DNA of 64,000 bases, from assembly GCF_014205295.1 (NCBI RefSeq), contig NZ_JACHNF010000001.1:3658001-3722000 (forward strand), in the 5' to 3' direction. How positions within the stretch are numbered: position 1 is the first letter of the stretch; each line of letters opens with the position of its first letter. The translations under genes were made by a program, and so were the position numbers. This document shows, piece after piece, positions 9,241 through 17,218 of this stretch. The stretch is from Kribbella solani (lineage in GTDB: Bacteria; Actinomycetota; Actinomycetes; Propionibacteriales; Kribbellaceae). The notes beneath the pieces are model-generated. The model did no database searches, was not told where the DNA came from, and saw nothing but the letters and a program-made list of their open reading frames with translations.

Positions 9241-9582
9241 GTGGCTCAGACCTCAGGTGAAACCGCCGCGGCCGGCGGCACGGTGCCGAACCCGCTGCAC
9301 GCGTACCTGAACGCCCTGCTGAAGCGCGTACAGGCAGCCCAGGAGCGACTGCACAACAAACAGCAGCGGCCGGCTGTAACGATCGCTAACGGCAGCGCCT
9401 GGTCCAGCACGACAGCCACCCTCTGGGCCGGCGAGTTCTCGAAACAGGCAGCCAAGTACGTAGCCGGTGTCCGAGCCCTCAACGACGGCGTCGAAGAACT
9501 ACTCCGCCGCACCCCGGCAACGTGTACTCCAGAAGAAGCAGCCCGCTGGCGCGCCAAGCTCGGAGGCCACGGTGGCCGATAA
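9241..9582 (+). CDS. Small predicted helical protein linked to the type VII ATPase
   Basis: A 113-aa protein of unknown family, starting at GTG 9241 downstream of the palindrome. It is rich in Ala, Gln and Arg, apparently two long helices (about 20-45 and 65-95) around a central segment containing SAWSSTTATLWAGEF. Small helical hairpin proteins are typical partners of EccC-type ATPases, and the WSS/LWAG spacing loosely resembles the WXG turn. It lacks a clear WXG100 signature, so WXG100-like identity is only a suggestion. Its stop overlaps the start of the next gene by 11 bp, so the two are probably translated together. Confidence 0.6.
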   Translation: MAQTSGETAAAGGTVPNPLHAYLNALLKRVQAAQERLHNKQQRPAVTIANGSAWSSTTATLWAGEFSKQAAKYVAGVRALNDGVEELLRRTPATCTPEEAARWRAKLGGHGGR

Positions 9583-11707
9583 ACCCGAGTCCGGCCGCTC
9601 CGGCGACGGCGACGGCGACGGCTTCTGCGGTATCAACCCCACGGTCCTCGCCGGAGTCATCAAGGACCTGGCCGCGATCGAAGCCGCCATCACCACCGAA
9701 CTCCGACGCCTCAAGCCCGACTTCGAAAAGGCCGGCGTCTCCACCGCGCCGATCAACGACCTCGGCAACGTCTCACGGTGGCTCCACGAGCAACTCCCAA
9801 TGCTACGCCGCCGCCAATCCGCCGCATCCCTACTCGCATCCCAGGGCATGTCGTTCACCCCCAACACGAGCCTGCTCTCCGTACCCGAAGACTCCGGCGC
9901 GGCGACGAAGCAAGCAGCCAACCTTGCGGTCGATAACACCAAGGCAGGGCTCGACGGCAAACCCGGCAGCCGTGACGGAGTGCTCGCTGCCGTCAATGCG
10001 CTCGAGCGCATCCGCGGCACCAAGGGCCGACTCGATCCCGACGAGGTCCTGTTCCTTGAGACCTACTACGGCCGCCTGGGCAAGGACGTGTACAAACTCC
10101 CCGGCTATCTCCGGGACGACAACAACTGGATCGCCCCGACCAGAACCAGTTACACGCCCGGCGAGGTCATCCCCACGGCCGTTGATGCCAAGGTCAGGGA
10201 GAAGCTTGCGGCAGCAGCTGCAGGTGCCCTGCTGACTCTCTCGGACGAGTCACGGGGAGGCGGATGGAACCGGCTCCCAGCGTTCGTCCGCGAAGCCGCC
10301 CAGGACAAGTTCGCGGGCTTCCGTATGCCCGACGGCGGCTGGGCACCTGAAGGCGGCGAGAAGGCCGCGCCGTTCGCCGCCTTTCTTGCCCAGGCAGATC
10401 CGGCCGACCGAGCGGGTCTGGTACTCAGCAAGCGTCTCGCGATCTCGGCAGCAGAATCGATTCCGGCCTACCGGCGGCTGCAGACCCCGACTTCGTACAA
10501 CCCGCCGGCAAGTGATGAGCTCGCGCGAGTCTTCCTCCACATTTCCAGCCGCAACGAGCAGGCCATGCATGATCTCCTCACCGGTCAGCACATGGAGCAG
10601 CCGGCAGATGTCTCCAAGGGAATCTACAAGGGCTACACGACCTCGAAAGACTTTCTGGTCGCCCTCACCACACATGTCTGGAGCGACGGTGGTAAGGCCG
10701 TGTCCGAGACGCTCAACTGGATCGCCGACGCGAAGAGATCAGCAAGCCCCGCCCGCCAGCAGCTCGCGAGTCAGGCCTGGGACAGCGTCTTCAAGACGCT
10801 CACGGACGAATCCGTGCTCAGGGCCGAGCTCGATATCCAGGCCGGCGAGCAGCGGGTCATTGACGTCCTGGCGAAAGCGACCCGACCAGCCCTCGGCGTC
10901 GTCAGCCCCGAGATCACCCGGAGCCTCGCTCGCGGAATCGCGGCATTCATCGACGAGGTGGCGAACGATGAGAGCAACGAACAGGCCAGTGCGCGCCTGT
11001 TCACCCTCGTTGCTACCGACCCACTCGCCGCCGAGTCTCTGGCCGGAGCCATCTACCTCCAGAATGTGGCGGGCATCCACGACACCCTCAGGCATCCGGT
11101 GGGCGGCCGTTTCGTAGTGGGTGCCGATCCGGCAGGCAGGCTGCAGGCGCTTCTCGAAGCAGCCTTTATCAATGTCGCGTTCGAGCTCAATGCAGACACC
11201 GCTGAAGCCGCGAAGGCGGCCGACGAACTCAGAGGCAAGGCGCTCAGCGCCGTCGCGGGCTTCGTCACCAAAGGCTTCGGGACCGAACTCCCGTCGTTCC
11301 CTGGACTCGACCCGGTTGACATGCTGGACCGAATACTCGCCCATGCGATCTCCGGCGGCGGGGATCCGGCCGAACCTCAGACCGTGAAGTTCGACGGGAT
11401 CAATCCTGCCGGAGCGACCGGCGGAGCGCTGATCGTCCGATACAACTTCGTCAAAGCCCTGATCGAGTCCGGGCAGCTCAAACTTGGAGATCTGCCGATC
11501 GACTTGCGCAGCGAGACTACTCCCCCGCACCTCCTCTCGCCCGCGGAGATCCCCAGCTGGGATCGATCGAAATTGGCAGCGCATTACATAGACTCGGTCT
11601 CGAGCGTGCCAGGTGCCGCAGAGAAGCTGACGTCCTACCTGGACGAGTACCGCTTCGTGACATCAAGGGTGCTTCTGAACCGAAGGAACGACAGAATGTT
11701 CAACTGA
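9572..11707 (+). CDS. Large type VII-associated protein (possible DUF6571 family)
   Basis: A 711-aa protein. The open frame extends back to 9467, but GTG at 9572 has GGAG 7 nt upstream and overlaps the preceding stop, which fits a translationally coupled start. After an Asp/Gly-rich leader, the segment INPTVLAGVIKDLAAIE, the PINDLGN region and LHEQLPMLRRRQ recall the N-terminus of large helical DUF6571 proteins found beside EccC genes. The rest is helix-rich and lacks a signal peptide or membrane segment. It may be a secreted substrate, toxin scaffold or assembly factor; no catalytic motif is recognisable. The family name rests on memory of the N-terminal pattern and is moderate. Confidence 0.65.
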   Translation: MADKPESGRSGDGDGDGFCGINPTVLAGVIKDLAAIEAAITTELRRLKPDFEKAGVSTAPINDLGNVSRWLHEQLPMLRRRQSAASLLASQGMSFTPNTSLLSVPEDSGAATKQAANLAVDNTKAGLDGKPGSRDGVLAAVNALERIRGTKGRLDPDEVLFLETYYGRLGKDVYKLPGYLRDDNNWIAPTRTSYTPGEVIPTAVDAKVREKLAAAAAGALLTLSDESRGGGWNRLPAFVREAAQDKFAGFRMPDGGWAPEGGEKAAPFAAFLAQADPADRAGLVLSKRLAISAAESIPAYRRLQTPTSYNPPASDELARVFLHISSRNEQAMHDLLTGQHMEQPADVSKGIYKGYTTSKDFLVALTTHVWSDGGKAVSETLNWIADAKRSASPARQQLASQAWDSVFKTLTDESVLRAELDIQAGEQRVIDVLAKATRPALGVVSPEITRSLARGIAAFIDEVANDESNEQASARLFTLVATDPLAAESLAGAIYLQNVAGIHDTLRHPVGGRFVVGADPAGRLQALLEAAFINVAFELNADTAEAAKAADELRGKALSAVAGFVTKGFGTELPSFPGLDPVDMLDRILAHAISGGGDPAEPQTVKFDGINPAGATGGALIVRYNFVKALIESGQLKLGDLPIDLRSETTPPHLLSPAEIPSWDRSKLAAHYIDSVSSVPGAAEKLTSYLDEYRFVTSRVLLNRRNDRMFN

Positions 11708-11741
11708 GCGGCTCTCGATCTGAAGGGAAAGGGCAACAGAC

Positions 11742-12515
11742 GTGCCTCGTGCCATTTGGTGCCGTCGCCGGCAGGCGATCGGGGTCGCAGCATTCTCGCT
11801 TCTGACGCTGGTCGGCTGTTCGGCGCGCGCCGACGACAAGCAGCCGCCCGCTGAGCCGGTCGGACTTCCCCAGTCCTGGATCTGGTCAGCTGCGTCAGGC
11901 ATCCCAATCGACTCAGCGGACGCCCGCACGGTTCGTGGATGGTTCGAGTCAGCTGTGCTGTTTCAGGGGGCGTTGGTCTCCTACCCAGGCTTTCCGCAAG
12001 CGACCTCGGCCGACCTGTTGAATGAGCTGATGCCGGCAGACGACGGCCTCCAGCGCGCGGGAACCGAGCGTCTCCTGATCCGATCGATCACTGTCACCGA
12101 TGGACACCTCAATGCCAGTGTCTGTGTCGACGGCTGGGACGGGTCCTACTTCACGTCTGCCGGCAAGTTTCACCGCGCCGAGATAGCGCTCGTGGTACAG
12201 ACCCTGGACATGCGGAAGGGTGGGCCGACAACCGCTAGCCCAGCACGCGCGGGACAAGCGCTCGTCGCGGACTCCGCCCCATCCCCGGTCGGCGGCAGGC
12301 CGTACTCGAGCTGGCTGAAGGGACCGAGCGACAACGTCTTCGGCGGTTGGATCGCCTACAACCGTGAGTTCGCTGCTCCACCAGCCGATTGCATTGCCTG
12401 GTTCAAGAAGAGTCATCCGACCATCAAGTACCCCATTACCTACGCCAACGACAAGCGGCCGAACCGTCCCACCTCCGCGCCGCCACCAACCCTGCCGGCC
12501 AGCCCAGGCTGGTAG
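11742..12515 (+). CDS. Secreted lipoprotein
   Basis: A 257-aa lipoprotein: a basic start (MPRAIWCRRRQ), a hydrophobic segment and a lipobox LTLVGC with Cys at about residue 27. The body contains SVCVDGWDGSY and several Trp/Cys positions, with a proline-rich tail. GTG at 11742 follows GAAGGGAAAGG. No enzyme motif is visible. It sits between the 711-aa gene and a second lipoprotein with 3 bp between them, so it probably belongs to the same transcript. Its fold may resemble that of the other lipoproteins in the island (beta-strands around a conserved C-V-D/C-V-I), which I treat as a weak resemblance. Confidence 0.75.
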   Translation: MPRAIWCRRRQAIGVAAFSLLTLVGCSARADDKQPPAEPVGLPQSWIWSAASGIPIDSADARTVRGWFESAVLFQGALVSYPGFPQATSADLLNELMPADDGLQRAGTERLLIRSITVTDGHLNASVCVDGWDGSYFTSAGKFHRAEIALVVQTLDMRKGGPTTASPARAGQALVADSAPSPVGGRPYSSWLKGPSDNVFGGWIAYNREFAAPPADCIAWFKKSHPTIKYPITYANDKRPNRPTSAPPPTLPASPGW

Positions 12516-12518
12516 CAC

Positions 12519-13232
12519 GTGACTGACGCGCGGAAGCTCGCGACAAGAAGACCACACGGGGCAGTCGTTTCGGCAATGGCGATTGCGACAGCTCTGGCCC
12601 TTGGCGGATGCGGCTCATCCGATCCGCACTCCAGCACGCCGGTCGCCGATACCCCAACGTCCCCTACCCCTGCGCCGACCTCACTGGAGTCATCTAGTGT
12701 TTCGGTGCAGATCAAGCCTTTCACGAAGCCGTTGTCTGCGACCCAGGCGCAAGTCCGCACAAGCTTCAGTCAGTACATCACCGCTCGGTTCCGGTTCCAG
12801 TCGCATCGTTGGATCATCGACCCGGTCTACGCCAAAGCGGTCCTGCCTGGTGCGCCAGAGAACCCGATGAATACCGACACCATCGGCCTGGCTGGACCGG
12901 CTGTCATCGAGATCCTCTCAGTGACAACCACGACATCCACGAAAGCGACCGTGGCCTACTGCGTAGATGACCGATCCGTGCGATACATGGGACGAGACGG
13001 AGCAGTCGACATCACCGGCCCCGCCGGCGACCACCTAGTGGGTGACGTCGCGCTCGAAACATCTACATTCCTCCTCACCACCGACGCGGCAGTCGACGGC
13101 ACCACCAGCACCTCGCCACGCTGGCTCCTGAAAGACGGGACGCTCTTCGCCGGAGCCAAGGAATGCCAGCGGATGATCGACTCACCGCCCCCACCTCCGC
13201 CCACTCCGCGCGGCCCCACCAACACCCCGTGA
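12519..13232 (+). CDS. Secreted lipoprotein, NTF2-like type
   Basis: A 237-aa lipoprotein with a typical signal and lipobox (ALALGGC, Cys at about residue 31), followed by a Pro/Ser/Thr linker. The mature region shows QVRTSFSQYI, ATVAYCVDD and WLLKDG, and ends in a Pro-rich tail. The order helix, substrate-free strands with Y-C-V-D, then a Trp-containing strand is similar to the paired lipoproteins at 14252-14839 and 24654-25241, so all may share an NTF2/SnoaL-like fold; this is inference. The GTG start lies 3 nt after the previous stop, indicating one operon. Confidence 0.75.
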   Translation: MTDARKLATRRPHGAVVSAMAIATALALGGCGSSDPHSSTPVADTPTSPTPAPTSLESSSVSVQIKPFTKPLSATQAQVRTSFSQYITARFRFQSHRWIIDPVYAKAVLPGAPENPMNTDTIGLAGPAVIEILSVTTTTSTKATVAYCVDDRSVRYMGRDGAVDITGPAGDHLVGDVALETSTFLLTTDAAVDGTTSTSPRWLLKDGTLFAGAKECQRMIDSPPPPPPTPRGPTNTP

Positions 13233-13329
13233 TCCCGGGCCGAAGCCTGCCAACCAGGAACGAGGGTTGGTGAGGTGGTTGTGCTGGTTTGTTCAGGGCG
13301 TTGGCCCGGCGGCGGCCGCCGATGGTGAT

Positions 13330-14070
13330 GGTCAGCGGGTGATGGTTTGGATTTCGCTGATGGTTAGTTGGTGGGTGGTGGTGTTGGTGGGGCCGGTGAG
13401 GTCTTGCTGGCGGGTGTTGGCGAGCCACCACTGGACTGTCCAGCCGACGCTGGCCGTGAGTGCGTAGCTGCCGCTGTGCTGGTAGGTGACAGTGCAGGCT
13501 GCCGGATCGTTCGCGGTAGCGGTGGACCATGGAATGCCGGCACCTTGACAGGGTTGTGCAGGGCCGCCGTCACCAGGGGTCAGACTGATCTGCGGGACGA
13601 TCCGCCACTGCAGCGCGTACCCCTCGAGAAAGATGGTCTTGGACTTCTGCTCGTAACGACCCGGCACGTACCGGCCCTTGTCATCGGTGAGCCAGACCCA
13701 GGTCGGGACTCCGATGACCTGCCGGGTGGCGATCGGGTTCACCGCCAGGTACGGCTTCGCGAACGGCAACGAGCCGACCACCGACTGCATCACCTGCAAG
13801 GGCGTACGTCGCGGGATCTCTGGTGGTGTCTTGAAGAACTGGATATCGAGCCCGGCCCTGCGGATCAGCCCGTTCTGCCGCATGTCCGAAACCCGGATAT
13901 CGCCCAGCGCCCGCTGCAGATCGGCAATCGTCTTGTACTGCCCGAACGCGCAGAACTTCTGATACCAATGCCCACCCTGCCCCTCAGCCGGCTCACCAGG
14001 CGAAGGCTGATAATCCGGCTTCGGCACCCAGACACACGCCGGCCTCCCACGACTCACCGACTTCCCGTTC
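13330..14070 (-). repeat. 741-bp inverted repeat, copy 1
   Basis: By reading, this segment equals the reverse complement of 25423-26163 without a difference. All shadow frames in both copies translate identically, which supports nucleotide identity. It ends immediately after the stop codon of the secreted-protein gene, and on the other side at a sharp boundary inside the gene, beyond which the copies diverge. Confidence 0.9.
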
Positions 14071-14261
14071 CGCCCCTCGTCCCCACCATCCTTCTCACCC
14101 GGAACCGTCGGACAAGTCAGACCTCCATCAGCCGACGTCTGATCGGTGGTGAGCCCGCCACTTGGATCGCAACGAATGCCAGCGGCGGCCGGCAGGCACT
14201 GGATCGCCGCGCCGGCGATCAATCCGGCGACTCCGAGAATGACCGGCGTGATCAGGCGCAT
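13332..14261 (-). CDS. Secreted Tad-locus protein, copy 1
   Basis: A 309-aa exported protein with a signal peptide (MRLITPVILGVAGLIAGAA) and many aromatic residues (CVWVPKPDYQPSPGEPAEG, HWYQKFCAFGQYKT, VPTWVWL, WTVQWWLANT). It has no membrane anchor after the signal and no catalytic motif. Proteins of this kind regularly lie at the end of actinobacterial Tad loci and are often annotated with an immunoglobulin- or PKD-like fold. Residues 67-309 are identical to copy 2 at 25232-26161, while residues 1-66 differ at about 23 positions. It overlaps the lipoprotein gene upstream by 10 bp. Confidence 0.8.
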   Translation of the reverse strand: MRLITPVILGVAGLIAGAAIQCLPAAAGIRCDPSGGLTTDQTSADGGLTCPTVPGEKDGGDEGRNGKSVSRGRPACVWVPKPDYQPSPGEPAEGQGGHWYQKFCAFGQYKTIADLQRALGDIRVSDMRQNGLIRRAGLDIQFFKTPPEIPRRTPLQVMQSVVGSLPFAKPYLAVNPIATRQVIGVPTWVWLTDDKGRYVPGRYEQKSKTIFLEGYALQWRIVPQISLTPGDGGPAQPCQGAGIPWSTATANDPAACTVTYQHSGSYALTASVGWTVQWWLANTRQQDLTGPTNTTTHQLTISEIQTITR

Positions 14262-14839
14262 CCGGCCGTCTCCGGCTTATTGGTCTGAGTCTCGGTCACT
14301 TTCCACCGGCCGCCGATCAGGACCACTTGGTCATGGTTGGACAAGCGGATACCCCCCGACTTCCTGACCTCGCCCTTCTTGCTGGTCAGGGTCAAGTCGT
14401 CGATGACGCAGGCGTACACCGTAGCGGTGGCCGGCTTGGCTTTCAGATTGATCACTGCGACCCGGCCTTTGATGAAGGTGATGCTGCCACCGAACTTCGA
14501 CTCGATCAGATACATCCCGCCGACCGAAGACTTCAGCGCCGACAACGCGTTGCCGGTCATGAACTTCTCGTACGGATAACTCGGCTTGTTGGTCACGGTG
14601 CCATGTGACCGATCCGCGATGTACGCCTTGTAGTCGGCCATGATCTTGGTCTTGGCGGCCGGGGTCGGGTCGACGGGCTTGGGTGGTGGCGGTGTGGACG
14701 ACGGTGGCGCGCTGGCGGGGAGCAACGGCGTCTGGGGCGTTTCGGCCGCCTTGTCCTTGTCCGCTCCGCCGCATCCGGCCAGACCGGCGACCAGACAGGC
14801 CGCGAGCACCGCACCGCTGAGCGTCCGAGCTGACGACAT
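14252..14839 (-). CDS. Tad-locus lipoprotein, copy 1
   Basis: A 195-aa lipoprotein starting at ATG 14839 behind GGGGAG. The signal peptide ends in a lipobox (LVAGLAGC, Cys 23), followed by a Pro/Ala linker and a domain with AKTKIMADYKAYI, MTGNALSAL, LKAKPATATVYACVIDDL and GGRWKVTETQTNKP. The domain looks NTF2-like and is about 70% identical to copy 2 (24654-25241). The first 49 residues are identical between copies, matching a near-identical DNA tract that also covers the promoter. It is the first gene of a two-gene minus-strand unit with the secreted protein. Confidence 0.8.
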   Translation of the reverse strand: MSSARTLSGAVLAACLVAGLAGCGGADKDKAAETPQTPLLPASAPPSSTPPPPKPVDPTPAAKTKIMADYKAYIADRSHGTVTNKPSYPYEKFMTGNALSALKSSVGGMYLIESKFGGSITFIKGRVAVINLKAKPATATVYACVIDDLTLTSKKGEVRKSGGIRLSNHDQVVLIGGRWKVTETQTNKPETAGCA

Positions 14840-14913
14840 CCCACTCTCCCCGAGTAGACATTGGTTGGATCGCACAATCCGTGGACGATCATGTCCAGCC
14901 AGCAACTATCCCA
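14700..14913 (-). repeat. 214-bp near-identical promoter/5'-gene repeat, copy 1
   Basis: Reverse complement of 24580-24793 with three differences seen by eye. It includes about 74 bp upstream of the lipoprotein start plus the signal-peptide codons. Outside it the copies fall to clearly lower identity. Confidence 0.85.
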
Positions 14914-15139
14914 CGCCAGATGCGCCAGGTCAGTTCTTCGGCCGGATCAGCCTCGCGTCGGGATGGTTCCGCGCGTACAGGTGCCGAGCCGCCACGGTCG
15001 CTGACTGGATGGAACCGGCTTGGCATCAGTCATGACTTCTCGCGATCGCAACGCAAACAGCGGCAGCCGTCAGGAGTTGCTCGAGCCGGCCGAGAAGGAC
15101 TTCCTCGGCCGGCTCGCGGGCACTGGGCGGACGCTTGGT
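14840..15139. other. Intergenic region with promoter repeat and terminator hairpin
   Basis: About 300 bp without a supported gene. Positions 14840-14913 belong to the duplicated promoter segment of the lipoprotein copy 1 gene. Positions 15082-15116 form the hairpin that ends the WXG100 transcript. Nothing else was recognised. Notably, the TTGCAG palindrome present upstream of lipoprotein copy 2 is missing here. Confidence 0.6.
15082..15116 (-). terminator. Strong hairpin downstream of the WXG100 gene
   Basis: Arms CGAGCCGGCCGAG (15082-15094) and its exact complement (15104-15116) with a 9-nt loop, 24 bp past the WXG100 stop on the minus strand. No U-run follows, as is common for actinobacterial terminators. 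Confidence 0.75.
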
Positions 15140-15400
15140 TTACTGGCCGCCGGTGGCGATGGTGATGGCTTGGCGGTTCTTCTGGACTGCGGAGGCGGCG
15201 TTGGCGAGGTCGGTTTCGATCAGGCCGATGTTCTTCTGGCACTGGGTCCAGGCGACGCGGAACTCGTTGGCGTGCTTGCCGGTCCAGGCGGTGCCGACGA
15301 CGACCTTGCCCGCGGCGGCCTTCAGTTGCGCGAGCTCCTCCGCGAACGACTTCAGCTTCGCCGACAACGCATCCAGACCAGGAAGATCTCCACCGGTCAT
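15140..15400 (-). CDS. WXG100 (ESAT-6-like) protein
   Basis: An 86-aa helical-hairpin protein starting MTGGDLPGLDALSAKL. It has the size, the two amphipathic helices and the central turn of the WXG100 family, here AWTGKHANEFRVAW, where W-T-G takes the place of W-x-G. Such proteins are substrates or structural partners of EccC-type ATPases, and an eccC gene lies 6 kb upstream. The open frame continues to 15601, but the extension is not helical and crosses the shared promoter region, so ATG 15400 is preferred. It is transcribed away from the Tad operon, with a TTGCAG palindrome between them. Confidence 0.85.
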   Translation of the reverse strand: MTGGDLPGLDALSAKLKSFAEELAQLKAAAGKVVVGTAWTGKHANEFRVAWTQCQKNIGLIETDLANAASAVQKNRQAITIATGGQ

Positions 15401-15533
15401 ACCCCCGCTAGCTGGTCCACCCACGGTACTTCCCCATTTCAGCTCGGTACTCGGTGGCCGGCCACTGCCGGCCCGAAAGTCTGATACAAACACCTGATTG
15501 TAGGTGACGGTTGGTCCGCACGTGGTCGCGAAA

Positions 15534-15553
15534 AGTTGCAGGAACCTGCAACT
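15534..15553. promoter_or_regulatory. Palindrome TTGCAGGAACCTGCAA, site 2
   Basis: Nine-bp arms around AA in the divergent promoter region, 134 bp upstream of the WXG100 start and 125 bp upstream of the first Tad gene. It can serve both directions. The core matches site 1 at 14 of 16 positions. Confidence 0.7.
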
Positions 15554-15677
15554 GCGAGTGATCGAGACTTGACCAGTAGTCGGGATAACCTTGCTCGGCA
15601 AAGACGCACGCCGTGCGGGGGCGGGCGCGATTTGTCATGACGAGGTGCCCGCTGATGCTTTGAGGAGAGCGGGTCTG

Positions 15678-16403
15678 ATGTCCAGCACCGTCGGCACGGA
15701 GTCGGCCGATCGACAGCGCCAGCGTGAGCAGCGCAAGGCGACCGGTTCGCAAGGGAGCCGGCTACCGGCTACACCGCGGCGGCGACGCCCCGCGCTGGCC
15801 GCGTTGGCCGCGTTGCTTGTCGTCGGTGGAGCCTTGGTAGCAGGGGTTCTGGCCGTCCGGATGGACGAGCGGCAGGCAGTCATTCAGGTTTCGCGGGACG
15901 TCGGCGTCGGGCAGAAGATCACCAGCGCGGACCTGACCGAGGCCCGGGTGGCGGCCGACGTCCCGAGCCTGATCCCGGCGTCCCGGGCCAATGAGGTCGT
16001 CGGCCTCTTCGCGAAGGTTGCGATGGGCAAGGGACAGCTGCTCGACAAGTCGATGCTGACCAAGCAGGGACCGTTGCAATCGGACAAGGCAGCGGTCGGC
16101 ATCCTTCTCACCGCCGGCCGGACCCCTGCGGACGGGCTCGCGTCCGGAGATCTCGTCGAGCTGGTACGGATCGGTCAAGGCTCGGTCCAGTCGGCGGTGA
16201 TCGCGCAAGCGACTGTTCTTGCCGTCAGCAACAAGGCGGACCAGAAGGGATCGGCGCTCGGAGACCAGTCGTCGGCCGGGACCGCGCAGACCGCGACGGT
16301 GCTGGTGGACCGGGCCGATGTCCAGGCAGTGGCCGATGCCTCCGGCAACAACCGGATCGCGGTCGCGCTGCTGCAGCGGGGCACCTCGCTGGAGGACAAG
16401 TAG
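15678..16403 (+). CDS. cpaB: SAF-domain pilus assembly protein (CpaB/RcpC-like)
   Basis: A 241-aa protein starting at ATG 15678 behind GAGGAGAG. After a basic cytoplasmic leader there is one membrane segment (about residues 37-57, LAALAALLVVGGALVAGVLAV), then a SAF domain (VIQVSRDVGVGQKITSADL, with SMLTKQG and a later VAVALLQRG). CpaB/RcpC proteins sit in the periplasmic or wall zone of Tad machines and guide the pilus. It is the first gene of the Tad operon; its stop overlaps the next start by one base. Confidence 0.88.
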   Translation: MSSTVGTESADRQRQREQRKATGSQGSRLPATPRRRRPALAALAALLVVGGALVAGVLAVRMDERQAVIQVSRDVGVGQKITSADLTEARVAADVPSLIPASRANEVVGLFAKVAMGKGQLLDKSMLTKQGPLQSDKAAVGILLTAGRTPADGLASGDLVELVRIGQGSVQSAVIAQATVLAVSNKADQKGSALGDQSSAGTAQTATVLVDRADVQAVADASGNNRIAVALLQRGTSLEDK

Positions 16404-17218
16404 TGGGTCTCTACGTCCTCGCGGCCGCCAAGGGCTCGCCGGGCGTCACCACGTCGTCGGTCCTGCTGGCGAGTATCTGGCCCGGCGAACCGATCCTGGC
16501 GGATCTTGACCCGGCCGGCGGCGATGTCGCGCTGCGCTATCGAGACACTTCCGGCGTACCACTGGACCCTGACCGTGGCCTGCTCTCACTCGGCGCCGCC
16601 GTCCGTCGTGGCGTCGCCGAGGTTCAATTGTCCGATCATGTCCAGCGGATCGCCGGTGGCCTTGAGGTTCTGACCGGTGTCAGCTCGCCGGATCAGGTGC
16701 AAGGGCTGGGTCCGACCTGGCAGCATCTGGCCCGGTCGCTTCGTTCGGTCCCGGGTCGCGACGTGATAGCGGACTGCGGCCGGTTGACGCCCGGCGCGGC
16801 GACCATCCCGGTGCTGCAGAGCGCCGACGCCGTACTGATGCTGGCGAGGCCCACCCTCGAAGGGCTCTCGCATCTTCGGGAGCTGATCCGCGGCCTGGCC
16901 GAGCTGCTGCGCCTCGGCGGGTACGACGCGGTCCCGGTCGGGGTCGCGCTGATCGCCTCGTACCGGGACGCGCGCACTCCCGGCGAAGTGCAGTCGATCC
17001 TGGACCAGGCCGGGCTCCGCGCGTCCGTGCTCGGGATTCTCGCGGACGACGCCAAGGCGGCCGCCGCGATCCGCACCGGCGACGCCCGCCGGGTACGCAA
17101 CTCGCTGCTGACCCGTTCGGCGGCCGAGATCCGGGACCGGTTGCTGGCGGTCCAGCGCGAGCTGCCGGGTGCCGCCGCCACCGCGCGGTACGAAAGTGGC
17201 AAGGAAAGGGCGCTCTGA
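16403..17218 (+). CDS. TadZ/CpaE-like MinD-ParA family protein
   Basis: A 271-aa cytoplasmic protein with the ParA/MinD fold, placed where TadZ (localisation ATPase of the pilus) is expected. The P-loop reads AAAKGSPGVTTSS: the signature Lys is kept but the catalytic GKT is replaced by GVTT. Later motifs (LADLDPAGGDVAL, VIADCGRL) fit switch regions. ATP hydrolysis may therefore be weak or lost, as in many actinobacterial TadZ homologues. It starts at GTG overlapping the cpaB stop and ends overlapping the cpaF start. Confidence 0.85.
   Translation: MGLYVLAAAKGSPGVTTSSVLLASIWPGEPILADLDPAGGDVALRYRDTSGVPLDPDRGLLSLGAAVRRGVAEVQLSDHVQRIAGGLEVLTGVSSPDQVQGLGPTWQHLARSLRSVPGRDVIADCGRLTPGAATIPVLQSADAVLMLARPTLEGLSHLRELIRGLAELLRLGGYDAVPVGVALIASYRDARTPGEVQSILDQAGLRASVLGILADDAKAAAAIRTGDARRVRNSLLTRSAAEIRDRLLAVQRELPGAAATARYESGKERAL

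Noticed and set aside
13310..13321. CGGCGGCCGCCG palindrome as a terminator between convergent genes
   Set aside because: It is a perfect palindrome without loop in very GC-rich DNA and is expected by chance.
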